Below are positions 26,010-36,070 of a stretch of DNA of 64,000 nt, piece by piece. The DNA is from DASRIA01 sp963768885 (lineage in GTDB: Bacteria > Actinomycetota > Thermoleophilia > Solirubrobacterales > JBBDJG01), in the NCBI GenBank assembly GCA_963768885.1, contig CAVYJN010000007.1, forward strand, positions 372,001 to 436,000, written 5' to 3'. Under the pieces are notes generated by a model. That model had not been told where the DNA came from. It did not search any database and was given only the letters and a program-made list of their open reading frames with translations. The stretch's first letter is position 1. Every line of letters begins with the position of its first letter. The translations under genes were made by a program, and so were the position numbers.

Positions 26010-26951
26010 CGCGGACCCGCTCAGGCGGATCGCGAACGCGGTGCTCTACGAGGGCTACGTGCTTTGGCCCTACCGCAAGTCGGCGACCAAGAACCAGCGG
26101 CGGTGGACCTTCGGCGGCGTGTATCCGCGCGCGCACAGCGCGGCCCACCCGGACGACCGCTGGACCATGCAGACGCAGTGCCTGGTGGAGGGAGCCGAGC
26201 CGCGTGTCGAGGCGGTCGTGCGCTTCCTGCACGTGGTGGAGCGCCGTCTCGCCAGCGCGGGCCGCGACGTGGACGAGCTGACGATCGACGGCGTGCGCCA
26301 TGTCGCGTGGGACGAGGCGACCGAGCGGGAGGTGAGGGCGCCCGGCCCGATCGAGATACCGGCCGGGGAGAGCGAGGAGGACCTCGGCGGCGGCGACCCT
26401 CGTGCGGAGCTGGCGATCGCTCGCAGGGGAGGTCGAGGTCCTCGCCGAGCCGCTCGCCGAGGATCTGCGGCGCGTGACCGTGCGCATCGCGAACACGACG
26501 CCGTTCGCCGGGACGGAGCGCGAGGAGGCCCTGCGGCAGACGTTCTGCTCGACGCACACGATCCTGACGGCCGACGGCGGCGCGTTCGTGTCGCTCACCG
26601 ACCCTCCGGCCGAGCTGCGCGACGAAGCGGAGCGGTGCCGGAACGAGGGCACCTGGCCCGTGCTGGTCGGCGCGCCGGGCGAGCGCCACACGCTGCTCTC
26701 CTCGCCGATCATCCTGGGCGACTATCCGCGAGATCGCGCCGGAGAGCCCGGGCGACCTCTTCGACGGAGGCGAGATCGACCAGCTGCTGGTCCTGAACAT
26801 CCTCAGCCTCACCGACGAGGAGAAGGAGGAGATGCGCGCGGCGGACCCGCGCACGCGGGAGATCCTCGAGCGCACCGAGGCGCTGTCGCGGGAGCAGCTG
26901 ATGAGCCTGCACGGCGCGATCCGCGAGTTCGGGATGGCACGGCCGCGATGA
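25999..26951 (+). CDS. Hydrogenase-associated protein, unknown, two apparent +1 insertions
   Basis: About 316 residues after removing extra bases near 26398 and 26729. It begins with AVLYEGYVLWPYRKSATKNQ and RWTFGGVYP, has a middle segment VTVRIANTTPF and TILTADGGAFVSLTDPP, and ends in a charged helical tail (LTDEEKEEMRAADPRTREIL). No cysteine motif, no signal peptide. It lies within the hydrogenase operon with overlaps on both sides, so it is probably an assembly or structural accessory. I cannot name the family. Confidence 0.75.
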
Positions 26952-27748
26952 GCCACTGGGAGCAGCTCGAGCGCCCGGCGCCCGACGCCGTCACGGTCGC
27001 GGGCGTCGAGCTGCGCCGCCGCAGCCGCGTGCGCCTGCATCCGCGCCGCGCGGCGGACGTGTTCGACGTGGCGCTGGAGGGCAAGGCGGCGATCGTCGAG
27101 GAGATCGTGGAGACGATGGAGGGCGGCGTGCAGCTCGCGGTCACCGTCGAGGACGATCCCGGCAGGGACCTCGGCATCGACCGGCGGATGGGACACCGCT
27201 TCTTCTTCGCGCCGGAGGAGGTCGAGCCGCTCGCCGACCCGCCGGCCCGCGCCGGGACGCCGCGCGTGCTGGTCGCGGGCATCGGGAACGTCTTCCTCGG
27301 CGACGACGGGTTCGGCGTCGCGGTCGCGTCGCGCCTCGCGCGCAGCAAGCTGCCGCCGGGCGTGGTCGTGGAGGACTTCGGCATCCGCGGCATGGACCTC
27401 GCGTACGCGCTGGCCGACTACGACGTGGCGGTGTTCGTGGACGCCTTGCCGCGCGGCAACACGCCGGGCACCCTCTACCTGATCGAGCCCGAGCTGGATG
27501 ACGACGAGGTCGCGGTCGAGGCACACGGCATGGACCCGGTGAAGGTGCTGTCGCTGGCCCGGCATCTGTCCGAGCGGCTGCCGCGGGTGCTGGTGGTCGG
27601 GTGCGAGCCTTCGAGGGTGCTGGACATCGAGCACGACGAGCTGAGTGGGGAGCTGAGCGAGCCCGTGCGCGCGTCGCTGGACGAGGCAACCCGCATGGTC
27701 GAGTCGGTGCTCGACGAGCTGGTCAACGAAGGGAAGGAGCGGTCATGA
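26948..27748 (+). CDS. Hydrogenase maturation endopeptidase with N-terminal extension
   Basis: 266 residues. Residues ~100-260 form the M52 peptidase domain: VAGIGNVFLGDDGFGVAVA (first Ni-binding Asp), FGIRGMDLAYAL and DALPRGNTPGTLYLIEP (second Asp). It cuts the C-terminal tail of the large subunit after nickel insertion. The ~95-residue N-terminal domain (VELRRRSRVRLHPRR, LAVTVEDDP) is not part of ordinary HyaD and may recognise the group 1h large subunit (inference). ATGA overlaps both neighbours. Confidence 0.9.
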   Translation: MSHWEQLERPAPDAVTVAGVELRRRSRVRLHPRRAADVFDVALEGKAAIVEEIVETMEGGVQLAVTVEDDPGRDLGIDRRMGHRFFFAPEEVEPLADPPARAGTPRVLVAGIGNVFLGDDGFGVAVASRLARSKLPPGVVVEDFGIRGMDLAYALADYDVAVFVDALPRGNTPGTLYLIEPELDDDEVAVEAHGMDPVKVLSLARHLSERLPRVLVVGCEPSRVLDIEHDELSGELSEPVRASLDEATRMVESVLDELVNEGKERS

Positions 27749-27852
27749 AGGTGTCAGGCATACTCGCGCTCGGCTTGGTGGGCGCCGTGGGAGCCGCGGT
27801 CGCCGTACAGTGGCCGGAGATTCAGCGCTACCTGAAGGTCAGGCAGATGTAG
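27745..27852 (+). CDS. 35-residue single-helix membrane peptide (DUF6893-like)
   Basis: A 35-residue protein: one hydrophobic helix (ILALGLVGAVGAAVAVQW) then a basic amphipathic tail PEIQRYLKVRQM. Its ATG overlaps the protease stop (ATGA). I recall small proteins of this pattern, DUF6893, in group 1h loci. It may tether the otherwise soluble hydrogenase to the membrane, which is an inference from its shape and place. Confidence 0.8.
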   Translation: MKVSGILALGLVGAVGAAVAVQWPEIQRYLKVRQM

Positions 27853-27862
27853 GAGGACTGGT

Positions 27863-28543
27863 TTGCACCGCACGAAGATCAAGATCGTCGAGGACGCCTT
27901 CGACGCCAACAACACGATTGCCCGGGCCAACCGCGAGGACTTCGACCGCGCGGAGGTCACGGTCGTCAACATGATGAGCGCCCCGGGCGCCGGGAAGACG
28001 ACGCTGCTCGAGCGGGTCGTCAAGGATCTCGGCGACGTGCGCGTGGGCGTGCTCGAGGGGGACATCCAGGGCAGCCTCGACGCCGACAGGCTCGCGAGCC
28101 TGCACGTCCCGGTGACGCAGATCAACACGGACCCCGGATTCGGCGGCGAATGCCACCTGGACGCGAACATGGTGCGCTCGGCGATCCCCTCGCTCCCCCT
28201 GGACGAGCTGGACCTGGTGGTGATCGAGAACGTCGGGAACCTCGTCTGCCCGGCGGAGTTCAAGGTCGGCGAGGACAGTCGCGTGATGGTCGCGTCGGTG
28301 ACCGAGGGCGAGGACAAGCCGCTCAAGTACCCGCTCATGTTCCGCACGTGCGAGCTGGTGATCGTGAACAAGGTCGATCTGCTGCCGCACCTCGACTTCG
28401 ACCTCGAGCGCCTGCTCCACAACATCGACAGTGTGAACCCGGGCGTCGAGCGCATGCTCGTGAGCGCCCGTACGGGAGAGGGGATCGAGGGGTGGCGCGA
28501 CTGGCTCACGCGGGTGGTGGAGCGCACCGGGGCTCCCGTGTGA
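27863..28543 (+). CDS. hypB: Nickel insertion GTPase HypB
   Basis: 226 residues from a TTG start 8 bases after GTAGGAGGAC. GTPase motifs: MSAPGAGKTTLL (P-loop), VLEGDIQGSLDADR, VIENVGNLVCPAEF and NKVDLLPH. The metal site of the G domain uses the C and H residues of NLVCPAEF and GGECHLDANM. No His-rich or CxxCGC N-terminal nickel-storage tail. It drives nickel transfer together with HypA. GTGA overlap with the following gene. Confidence 0.95.
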   Translation: MHRTKIKIVEDAFDANNTIARANREDFDRAEVTVVNMMSAPGAGKTTLLERVVKDLGDVRVGVLEGDIQGSLDADRLASLHVPVTQINTDPGFGGECHLDANMVRSAIPSLPLDELDLVVIENVGNLVCPAEFKVGEDSRVMVASVTEGEDKPLKYPLMFRTCELVIVNKVDLLPHLDFDLERLLHNIDSVNPGVERMLVSARTGEGIEGWRDWLTRVVERTGAPV

Positions 28544-29749
28544 CGCAGGCCGTCGATGCCGGCGTGCTCGAGCGCCGCGTCAACGACCTGCTGGAGCTCC
28601 GCACGGACGCCAACGCGCGCTTCTTCGAGGAGCACTCGGAGCGCATCGCGCGGCTGTGCCACCGCATGGCAGAGCGCTTCGCCCGCGACGGCCGGCTGAT
28701 CGCCCTCGGTCATTCTCCGGCGGACCGCTCCGACGTCCGCCACGTCGCGGTCGAGTTCGTGCATCCGGTGATCGTGGGCAAGCGGGCGCTGCCGGCCTTC
28801 GGGCTCCCGGTCGACGGTGGACCGCCCGCGTCGCAGATGTCGCTGCTCGCGGCGCCCGACGACATCGTGATCGCGTTCGGAGACGGTGGCGGCGGCACCG
28901 CGGACGCGGTGCGGGCCGCGCGTGCGCGGGGCTGCCTCACGATCGCGTTCGCGCAGGCGGGCGCCGAGTGGGAGTTCGTGCCGTCCGTGGCGGACCCGTT
29001 CGTCGCGCAGGAGCTGGTCGAGACCCTCTATCACGTGCTGTGGGAGCTGGTGCACGTGTTCTTCGAGCACCGCGGCCTGCTCGAGGGGCGCACCGCGGGC
29101 GCCGTGCACGACGCCGGCGCGGCGAGCTTCCTCTACCCGTTCCTGACGGAGGGCGAGCGCGACCTGGACGAGGTGCTCGCCGACGTGCGCGGCTCCGTCC
29201 TGATGAAGGCGGAGGAGGTCGGGGCGCTGCGCCGCCAGACGCTCGGCGAGAACGTCGACGACGCTCGGCGCGGCGGCCGCTTCCCTGCGATCGGCGTTCG
29301 AGCGCGGCGGGAAGCTGCTGGCGCTCGGCAACGGCGGCTCGGCGACCGACGCGATGGACGTGGTCGCGGACTTCCGCCACCCGCCGCGGGAGTTGCCGGC
29401 CCGCGCGGCGCTCGACCTCACCGAGGACCCGGCGATCCTCACGGCGATCGCGAACGACATCGGCACCGAGGCGATCTTCGCACGCCAGGTGATCGCCTAC
29501 GGCGGCGCGCGCGACGCCCTGCTGGCGATCTCGACCAGCGGCAACTCGCTGAACGTGATCGCGGCTCTGGGCGAGGCGCGGACCCGCGGCCTGGCGACGA
29601 TCGCGCTGGTCGGCTACGACGGCGGCCGTGTCGCCGCCGAGGGCCTGGCGGACCATGTCGTCGTGACCCGCTCGCAGCACATCCCACGCATCCAGGAGGC
29701 CCAGGCGAGCGCGTACCACGTGCTGCGTGAGCTCGTGGAGCTCGTGTGA
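28540..29749 (+). CDS. Double SIS-domain protein of hydrogenase loci (GmhA-like), one apparent +1 insertion
   Basis: About 402 residues after removing one extra G near 29263. The N-terminal half (LIALGHSPADRSDVRHVAVEF, DIVIAFGDGGGGTADAV) and the C-terminal half (LALGNGGSATDAMDVVADF, LLAISTSGNSLNVI) each resemble a sugar-isomerase (SIS) domain. The second half is close to phosphoheptose isomerase GmhA. Such a gene lies between hypB and hypF in other actinobacterial group 1h loci. It may handle a phosphosugar or nucleotide-like ligand during maturation; no direct evidence. GTG start overlaps hypB. Confidence 0.82.
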
Positions 29750-32023
29750 AGACCAGCGCCCAGGCGATCCGGACCCGCGCCCGCGTGCTCGGCACGGTGC
29801 AGGGCGTGGGCTTTCGCCCGTACGTCTTCAGGCTCGCCGAGGAGCTCTCGCTGTGCGGCCACGTGCTCAACGACGAGCATGGAGTGTCGATCGAGGTGGA
29901 AGGCGGCGTGGAGGCCGTCGAGCGCTTCCTCGCGCGGCTGGCGGCCGAGGCGCCGCCGCTGGCGCGCGTGGAGTCGGTCACCACCGAGCCGCTGCCCGCG
30001 CGCGGGGACACCTCCTTCGAGATCGTGTCGAGCGCCGGTGGCACCGTGCCCGACGCGCTCGTGAGCGCCGATACCGCGACCTGCGACGCATGCCTGGCGG
30101 AGCTGCTCGACCCGGCGGACCGCCGCTTCCGCTACCCGTTCATCAACTGCACCGACTGCGGGCCCCGCTTCACGATCGTGCGCGGAGTCCCCTACGACCG
30201 GCCCAACACCACGATGGCGGGCTTCGCGATGTGCGCGCGCTGCCGCGCGGAGTACGAGGACCCGCGCGACCGCCGCTTCCACGCCCAGCCGAACGCCTGC
30301 GCGGACTGCGGCCCCGCCGCCACGCTGGTGGACGCCGACGGCGAGGCGCGCGGCGAGCGCGACGCGGTCGAGGGCGCCGCGCGCGCGCTGCGGGACGGCC
30401 TGATCGTGGCCGTCAAGGGCATCGGCGGGTTCCACCTGGCCTGCCGCGCCGACAGCGAGCGGGCGGTCGCGGCGCTGCGGGCGCGCAAGCACCGCGAGGA
30501 CAAGCCGTTCGCCGTGATGGCCGCGAGCGCCGAGGCGGCGACGAGGCTGGCCGACCTCGCCGCCGAGGACCTCGCGCTGCTGTCCTCACGGGCGCGCCCG
30601 ATCGTGATCGCGCCCCGGCGTCCCGGGGCCGCGCTCGCGGACTCGGTCGCGCCGCGGTCGCACGAGGTCGGCGTGATGCTCCCCTACTCGCCCCTCCACC
30701 ACCTCCTGCTCGCCGACGCCGGCGTAACGCTCGTGATGACGAGCGGCAACGTCTCCGACGAGCCGATCGCCTACCGCGACGAGGATGCGCTGCGGCGCCT
30801 GGGTCCGATCGCGGACCGCTTCCTGCTCCACGACCGCCCGATCGAGACCAGGACCGACGACTCCGTCCGGCGCGCGGCGCGCGTCGCGGGCAGGCGGCAG
30901 ACGCTGATGCTGCGGCGCTCGCGCGGCCACGTGCCCGAGAGCCTGAGCCTGCCGGTGCCCGCCGCGCGCGCGGTGCTCGCCTGCGGCGCGGAGCTGAAGA
31001 GCACCTTCTGCGTGGCACGCGGGACGCGCGCCTGGGTCGGCCCCCATGTGGGCGACCTCGAGAACTACGAGACGCTCGTTTCGTTCCGCGAGGGCGTCGC
31101 GCACTTCGAGCGCCTGTTCGCGGTCGAGCCGGAGGTGGTCGCGCACGATCTGCATCCCGGCTATCTCTCCACCGCGTACGCGCACGAGCGCGAGGGCGTC
31201 GACCTGGTCGGCGTCCAGCACCACCACGCGCACCTCGCGGCCTGCCTCGCCGAGCACGGCGAGCGCGGGCCCGCCGTGGCGGCGATCTACGACGGAACCG
31301 GCTACGGGCCCGACGGGACGATCTGGGGCGGCGAGCTCCTGTACGGCGACCTGCGCTCCTTCGAGCGCCTCGGCCACCTGCGCCCGGTGCGCCTGCCCGG
31401 CGGCGCGCAGGCGATCCACCAGCCGTGGCGCATGGCCTGCGCCTGGCTGCACGAGGCGGGCGGCGAGCTTCCCCCGGTCCCGCCCTCCCTGTCGATGTCG
31501 GTGGAGCCGGCGCGCTGGGAGGCGGTCGCGCGGATGGCCGCGACCGGAACGGGCTCGCCCGTGACAACCAGCGCCGGGCGCCTGTTCGACGCGGTCGCCG
31601 CGCTCTGCGGGCTGCGCACCCTCGTGAACTACGAGGGACAGGCCGCGGCCGAGCTCGAGGCCGCGGCCGACCCGCACGAGACGTCGGCGTACCCGCTGCC
31701 GGGGTTCCCCGTGCTCGATCCACGCGAGACGGTGCGCGCGGTCGCGGCCGACGTCGCGGCGGGCATCCCCGTCCCCCTCGTCGCGGCGCGCTTCCACAAC
31801 GCGCTGGCGCGCGCGACGGCGCGCGCGCTGGCCGCGGCGGCGGAGGCGCGCGGACTCACGACCGCGGTGCTCTCGGGCGGCGTGTTCCAGAACGCGTTGC
31901 TGCTGGCGCGCACGTCGGAGCTGCTCGCCGCGGACGGGCTGCGCGTGCTCGTGCCGGAGCGCCTGCCGCCCAACGACGGCGGCATCTCCTACGGCCAGGC
32001 GGCCGTCGCCGCGGCGCGTCTAA
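29746..32023 (+). CDS. hypF: Carbamoyltransferase HypF
   Basis: About 758 residues. Domains in order: acylphosphatase (VQGVGFRPYVFRLA, residues ~12-95), two zinc fingers (CDACLAEL, CTDCG, CARCRAEY, CADCG; ~105-190), the YrdC-like domain (VAVKGIGGFHLAC, ~200-390) and the Kae1-like domain (VGVQHHHAHLAACLAEHG, GGVFQNALL). It makes the carbamoyl group that HypE turns into cyanide. In the literal frame the ORF runs to 32499, reading the antisense of the next gene. One extra C near 32017 hides a TAA at 32021-32023; removing it gives the family length. GTG start overlaps the SIS gene. Confidence 0.92.
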
Positions 32024-33413
32024 CGCGCGGCGGCGGTGAAGAAGTCGGCCTCCGCCTCGCCGAGCGGCGTGGCGGGCGGGTCGCCGAAGAGCCACTCGCG
32101 CGCGATGCGGTGCCAGTTCGCGGTCGCGCCGAGCTGGCCCAGCACCGCCAGCGTGAGACCCTCCATGCGGCGCGCGAACAGCGTTTCGGGCGGCATGGTC
32201 TGGCGCCGCATCACCTCCCAGAAGCGCGACTGCGGGCCACCGACGTCGATCATCACCCCGCGCACGTAGTCGCGGTCGATCGTGAACTCGCGGTCGACGG
32301 CGTACCAGCCCGCCGCCGCGTCGAAGTGCTCCTGCACCCGCTCGGCGGTGACCACTGGATCGTCGGCGGGGAAGAACCCCATCTCGACGAGCGCGGCGCG
32401 CAGCAGCTGCGGCGTCCCCGTCGATCCCGGCCCGCATCACGGCGAGCTCGGCCTCGACCTGCTCGTGCGAGACGCGCTTGGACATGCCGAAGTCGATGAA
32501 CGCCACGCGGCCGTCGGGCAGGAGCAGGTAGTTGCCGGGGTGCGGGTCGGCGGAGAAGCGCCGCGTGCGGTACAGCGACCCGATGAAGAAGCGGAAGACG
32601 ATCTCGCCGAAGCGGTCGCGCTCGGGCGCCGGCAGCTGCTTGACCTGGTCGAAGCCGATCCCGTCCATGAACTCGGTGACCAGGACCCGCTCGCCGGACA
32701 GCTCGGTGACGACCTCGGGGATCACGACGAACGGGTGGCCGCGCCAGGTTCGCGCGAACGTGCGGTGGGTCTGGGCCTCGACCTCGTAGTCGAGCTCCTC
32801 GGTCAGCCGGTCGCGGATCTCCTCCGCCATCGCCTTCGGGTCCATGCCGGGCGCCAGCATCTTCGCCACGCGCAGGAGCAGGCCGAGGTTCTGCACGTCG
32901 GCGCGCACCGCGCTCGCGATCCCCGGGTACTGGACCTTGACGGCGACGCGGCGCCCGTCGCGCAGCCGTGCCCGGTAGACCTGGCCGATCGAGGCGGCGG
33001 CGAACGCCTCCGTCTCGAACTCCTCGAAGACCTGCTCGAGCGGCTCGCCCGAGATCGGTCTCGATCACCTTGCGCATCTGCTCGAAGGAGACGCGCGGAG
33101 CGGAGTCGCGCAGCTGCGCGAGCTTGGCCTCGAGGCGCTCGTGCGCCTCCTTCGGCAGCGCCCCGGTGTCGACGAACGACGCGACCTGGCCGATCTTCAT
33201 CGCCGCGCCCTTCATCTGCCCGAGCACGTCGAGGACGCGCTCCGCGGCCTGCAGCTGGCGGCGCTCGGCGGCCTCGCGCCGGCGCTGCTCGGAGCGCGTC
33301 AGGTCGGCCGCGCGAGCCGCGTAGGCACGCGCCGCCTGGCCGCCCGCGAGCCCGCCGAGCTTCGCGGTGCGCCGCAGCCGGCCTTTCGGGATCGAGTTCT
33401 CGTCGCGCGCCAT
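32020..33413 (-). CDS. ABC1/UbiB-family atypical kinase (two apparent +1 insertions)
   Basis: About 463 residues after removing extra bases near 32413 and 33047. Family motifs: KMAMKIGQ-type KxGQ in KGAAMKIGQVASFVD, AAASIGQVYRA, the ATP Lys in RVAVKVQYPGI, and the catalytic loop FSADPHPGNYLLLPDG with FIDFGMSKRV. UbiB/ADCK proteins affect isoprenoid-quinone or lipid biosynthesis. The C-terminal ~120 residues are helical. It converges with hypF; their stops overlap by 4 bases, so neither can extend. Confidence 0.87.
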
Positions 33414-33452
33414 CTCTGCCTTGACGGTACCGGGCGAGCCCCCCGCGCCGGA

Positions 33453-35786
33453 TCAATTTCCCTGGGCAGGCAGCTTCAGGCGCTTGAGGGCGACCGCGTT
33501 GAGCGCGACGATCACGCTCGAGCCCGACATCGAGATCGCGCCGACCTCGGGGCGCAGCACGATGCCGACGGGCTCGAGCACACCGGCGGCGATCGGCAGG
33601 GCAAGGGAGTTGTAGCCGACCGCCCAGGCCAGGTTCTGGCGCATCTTGCGCACCGTTCCGCGGCTGATCTCGATCGCGGTCGCGACGTCCAGCGGGTCCG
33701 AGCGCATCAGCACGACGTCGGCCGTCTCGACGGCCACGTCCGTGCCCGCGCCGATCGCGATCCCGACGTCGGCCTGTGCGAGCGCCGGGGCGTCGTTCAC
33801 GCCGTCGCCGACCATCGCCACCTTGCGCCCCTGCGCCTGCAGCTCGGCGACCTTCGCGGCCTTCTCGGCCGGCAGGACCTCGGCGATCACCTCCTCGACC
33901 CCCACTTCGGCCGCGACGCGCTCGGCGGTCGCACGTGTGTCCCCGGAGAGCATCACAGGGCGCACGCCCAGCTCCTTCAGCGCGCGCACCGCCTCGGCGG
34001 CCGTCTCGCGCGGAGCGTCGGCGATCGCGATCACGGCCGCCGCGCGGCCGTCGATCGCGACCTGCACGGTCGTGCGCCCCTCGCCGGCCAACTCGGCCGC
34101 GCGCGGCTCGAGCCCGTCGAGGTCGATCCCCTCGCGCGCGAGCAGCCGCGCGTTGCCGATCGTGACGCGACGGCCCTCGACGCTCGCGGTCGCGCCGTGA
34201 CCGGGAACAGCCTCGAACGAGTCGGCCCGCGGCGGCTCGAGGCCGCGCGCCCGCGCCGCGGACACGATCGCGTCCGCGAGCGGATGCTCGCTCTCGGCCT
34301 CCACTGAGGCGGCGATCCGCAAGGACCTCGTCCTCGGTCATGCCGTCGGCGGTGGCGACCGCGACGACCTCGGGCTCGCCGCGGGTGAGCGTGCCGGTCT
34401 TGTCGAGCACGACCGTGTCGAGGCGCGAGCCCTCCTCGAGTGCCATCGCGTGCTTGAAGAGGATCCCGCGCCTCGCGCCCAGGCCGGAGCCGACCATGAT
34501 CGCCGTCGGCGTCGCCAGGCCGAGCGCGTCGGGGCACGTGATCACGACCACCGTTATGGCGAACAGCAGCGCGTCCTGGACGTCGCGTCCGACGACCCCC
34601 CACCACACGAGGAAGGTCAGCGCGCCGCCGATCGAGCGCGACCAGCACGAGCCAGAAGGCGGCCCGGTCGGCAAGCCGCTGGCCGGGCGCCTTCGAGTTC
34701 TGGGCCTCCTGCACGAGCTGCACGATCTGCGCCAGCGCGGTGTCGGAGCCGACGGCGGTCGCGCGGGCGCGCATGGTCCCGTTCTTGTTGATCGTCCCGC
34801 CCACGAGGCGGTCGCCCGGCCCCTTGTGCACCGGCAGGCTCTCCCCGGTGACGGTCGACTCGTCGACGTCGCTCTCCCCCTCGAGCACCTCGCCGTCGAC
34901 CGGGACCTTGGCACCGGGCCGGATCAGCAGCAGGTCCCCGACGCTCACCTCAGCCGTCGGGACCTCGACCGGGCTCGCCGTCGCGGATCACGGTCGCCTT
35001 CGGAGGCGCGAGGTCGAGCAGCGCGCGGATCGCGTCGTTCGCGCCGCCCCGCGCGCGCATCTCGAACCAGTGGCCGAGCAGCACGAACGAGGCGAGCAGC
35101 GCGCCCGCCTCGTAGAAGACTTCGCCCTCGATGAAGAACGTCACCGCGACCGAGTAGACCCACGCGGTGCCGATCGCGACGGCGACCAGGACCATCATGT
35201 CGAGCGTTCTGGCGCGCAGCGCGATCAGCGCGCCCTTGAAGAAGATCGACGAGGCGTAGAGGACCACTGGGAGGCTGAGCAGCAGCTCCCAGATCTCGCG
35301 CTTCATCCCGAACGGCGTGGCCAGTTCCGTGCCGAGCAGGCTTGTGCCGACCTCGGACCACAGGACGATCGGCACGGTGAACACGAGCGCCACCAGGAAG
35401 CGGTTGCGCATGTCGCGCGCCATGTCCGCCATCGACATGCCCGCGTGACCGCCGTGGCCCTGGCCGTGCGCCTCGTCGGCGCGCTGCGCCGCGGCGTGAT
35501 CGTGCGGCCCATGATCGGGGCTGACGAGCGGGTCGCAGACGTGGCCCGGCGCCGACTGGCCGGCACAGTGGTATCCGCACTGCTCGACCCACTCACGCAG
35601 CTCCGTGAGCGAGGTGCGCTCGGGATCGAACGTGACGTTCGCGGTCTGGGCGACGGGGTTTGCCTCGACCGCAATCACGCCCGGCCGGTTCCCCAGCACC
35701 CGCTCGACGACCGCCTTCTCGCTCGCGTAGTGCAGCCCGCCCACGTGCAGGACCGCGATCGCGGCCTCGCGGGTGGCGGTGCTCAT
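33453..35786 (-). CDS. P1B-type heavy-metal ATPase with TCPD motif and His-rich N terminus (three apparent +1 insertions)
   Basis: About 776 residues after removing extra bases near 34320, 34636 and 34970. The N-terminal HMA-like domain (1-75) has GGLHYASEKAV instead of the usual MxCxxC. A His-rich stretch (HGPHDHAAAQRADEAHGQGH, ~90-115) follows. The actuator has TGES, the phosphorylation site is DKTGTLTRGEP, and the HP motif is ESEHPLADAI. The membrane metal motif is TCPDALGLATP, not CPC, CPH or SPC. It shares an operon with csoR and copA, so copper is likely, but another metal cannot be excluded. Starts ATGA-overlapped with csoR. Confidence 0.86.
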
Positions 35787-36070
35787 CGCATCCGGGCGAA
35801 GCGCTCGACCGCCTCGAGCAGCTCTTCCGCCTTGGCCTCGGCCTCCTCGCCGCCGCTCACCATCGCGTCGCGGACGCAGCCCTGGACGTGGCTGTCGAGG
35901 ACCTTCAGCCCCACTCGGTCGAGCGCCGTGGTGACCGCCGAGAGCTGCGTGAGGATGTCCACGCAGTACTTGTCCTCATCCACCATGCGCTGGATCCCGC
36001 GCACCTGGCCCTCGATCCGGGCCAGGCGGTTGAGCAGGTCGCGGCGCTCCTGGTCATCGAGACTGGCCAT
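35783..36070 (-). CDS. csoR: Copper-sensing repressor CsoR
   Basis: 95 residues, all-helical DUF156 protein. The copper ligands are present: Cys in DKYCVDILTQ, His and Cys in LDSHVQGCV, the C-H-C triad. It represses copper export genes until Cu(I) binds. The start MASLDDQERR lies inside the end of copA, with AAGGAGGTTTCA just before it. Three operator-like palindromes before copA (38381-38454) are its likely targets. An ATG further upstream is in copA coding sequence and rejected. Confidence 0.93.
   Translation of the reverse strand: MASLDDQERRDLLNRLARIEGQVRGIQRMVDEDKYCVDILTQLSAVTTALDRVGLKVLDSHVQGCVRDAMVSGGEEAEAKAEELLEAVERFARMR

Noticed and set aside
32024..32499. A 150-residue C-terminal extension of HypF
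   Set aside because: It is the antisense of the UbiB gene. Removing one extra base near 32017 gives a stop at 32021 and the usual family length.
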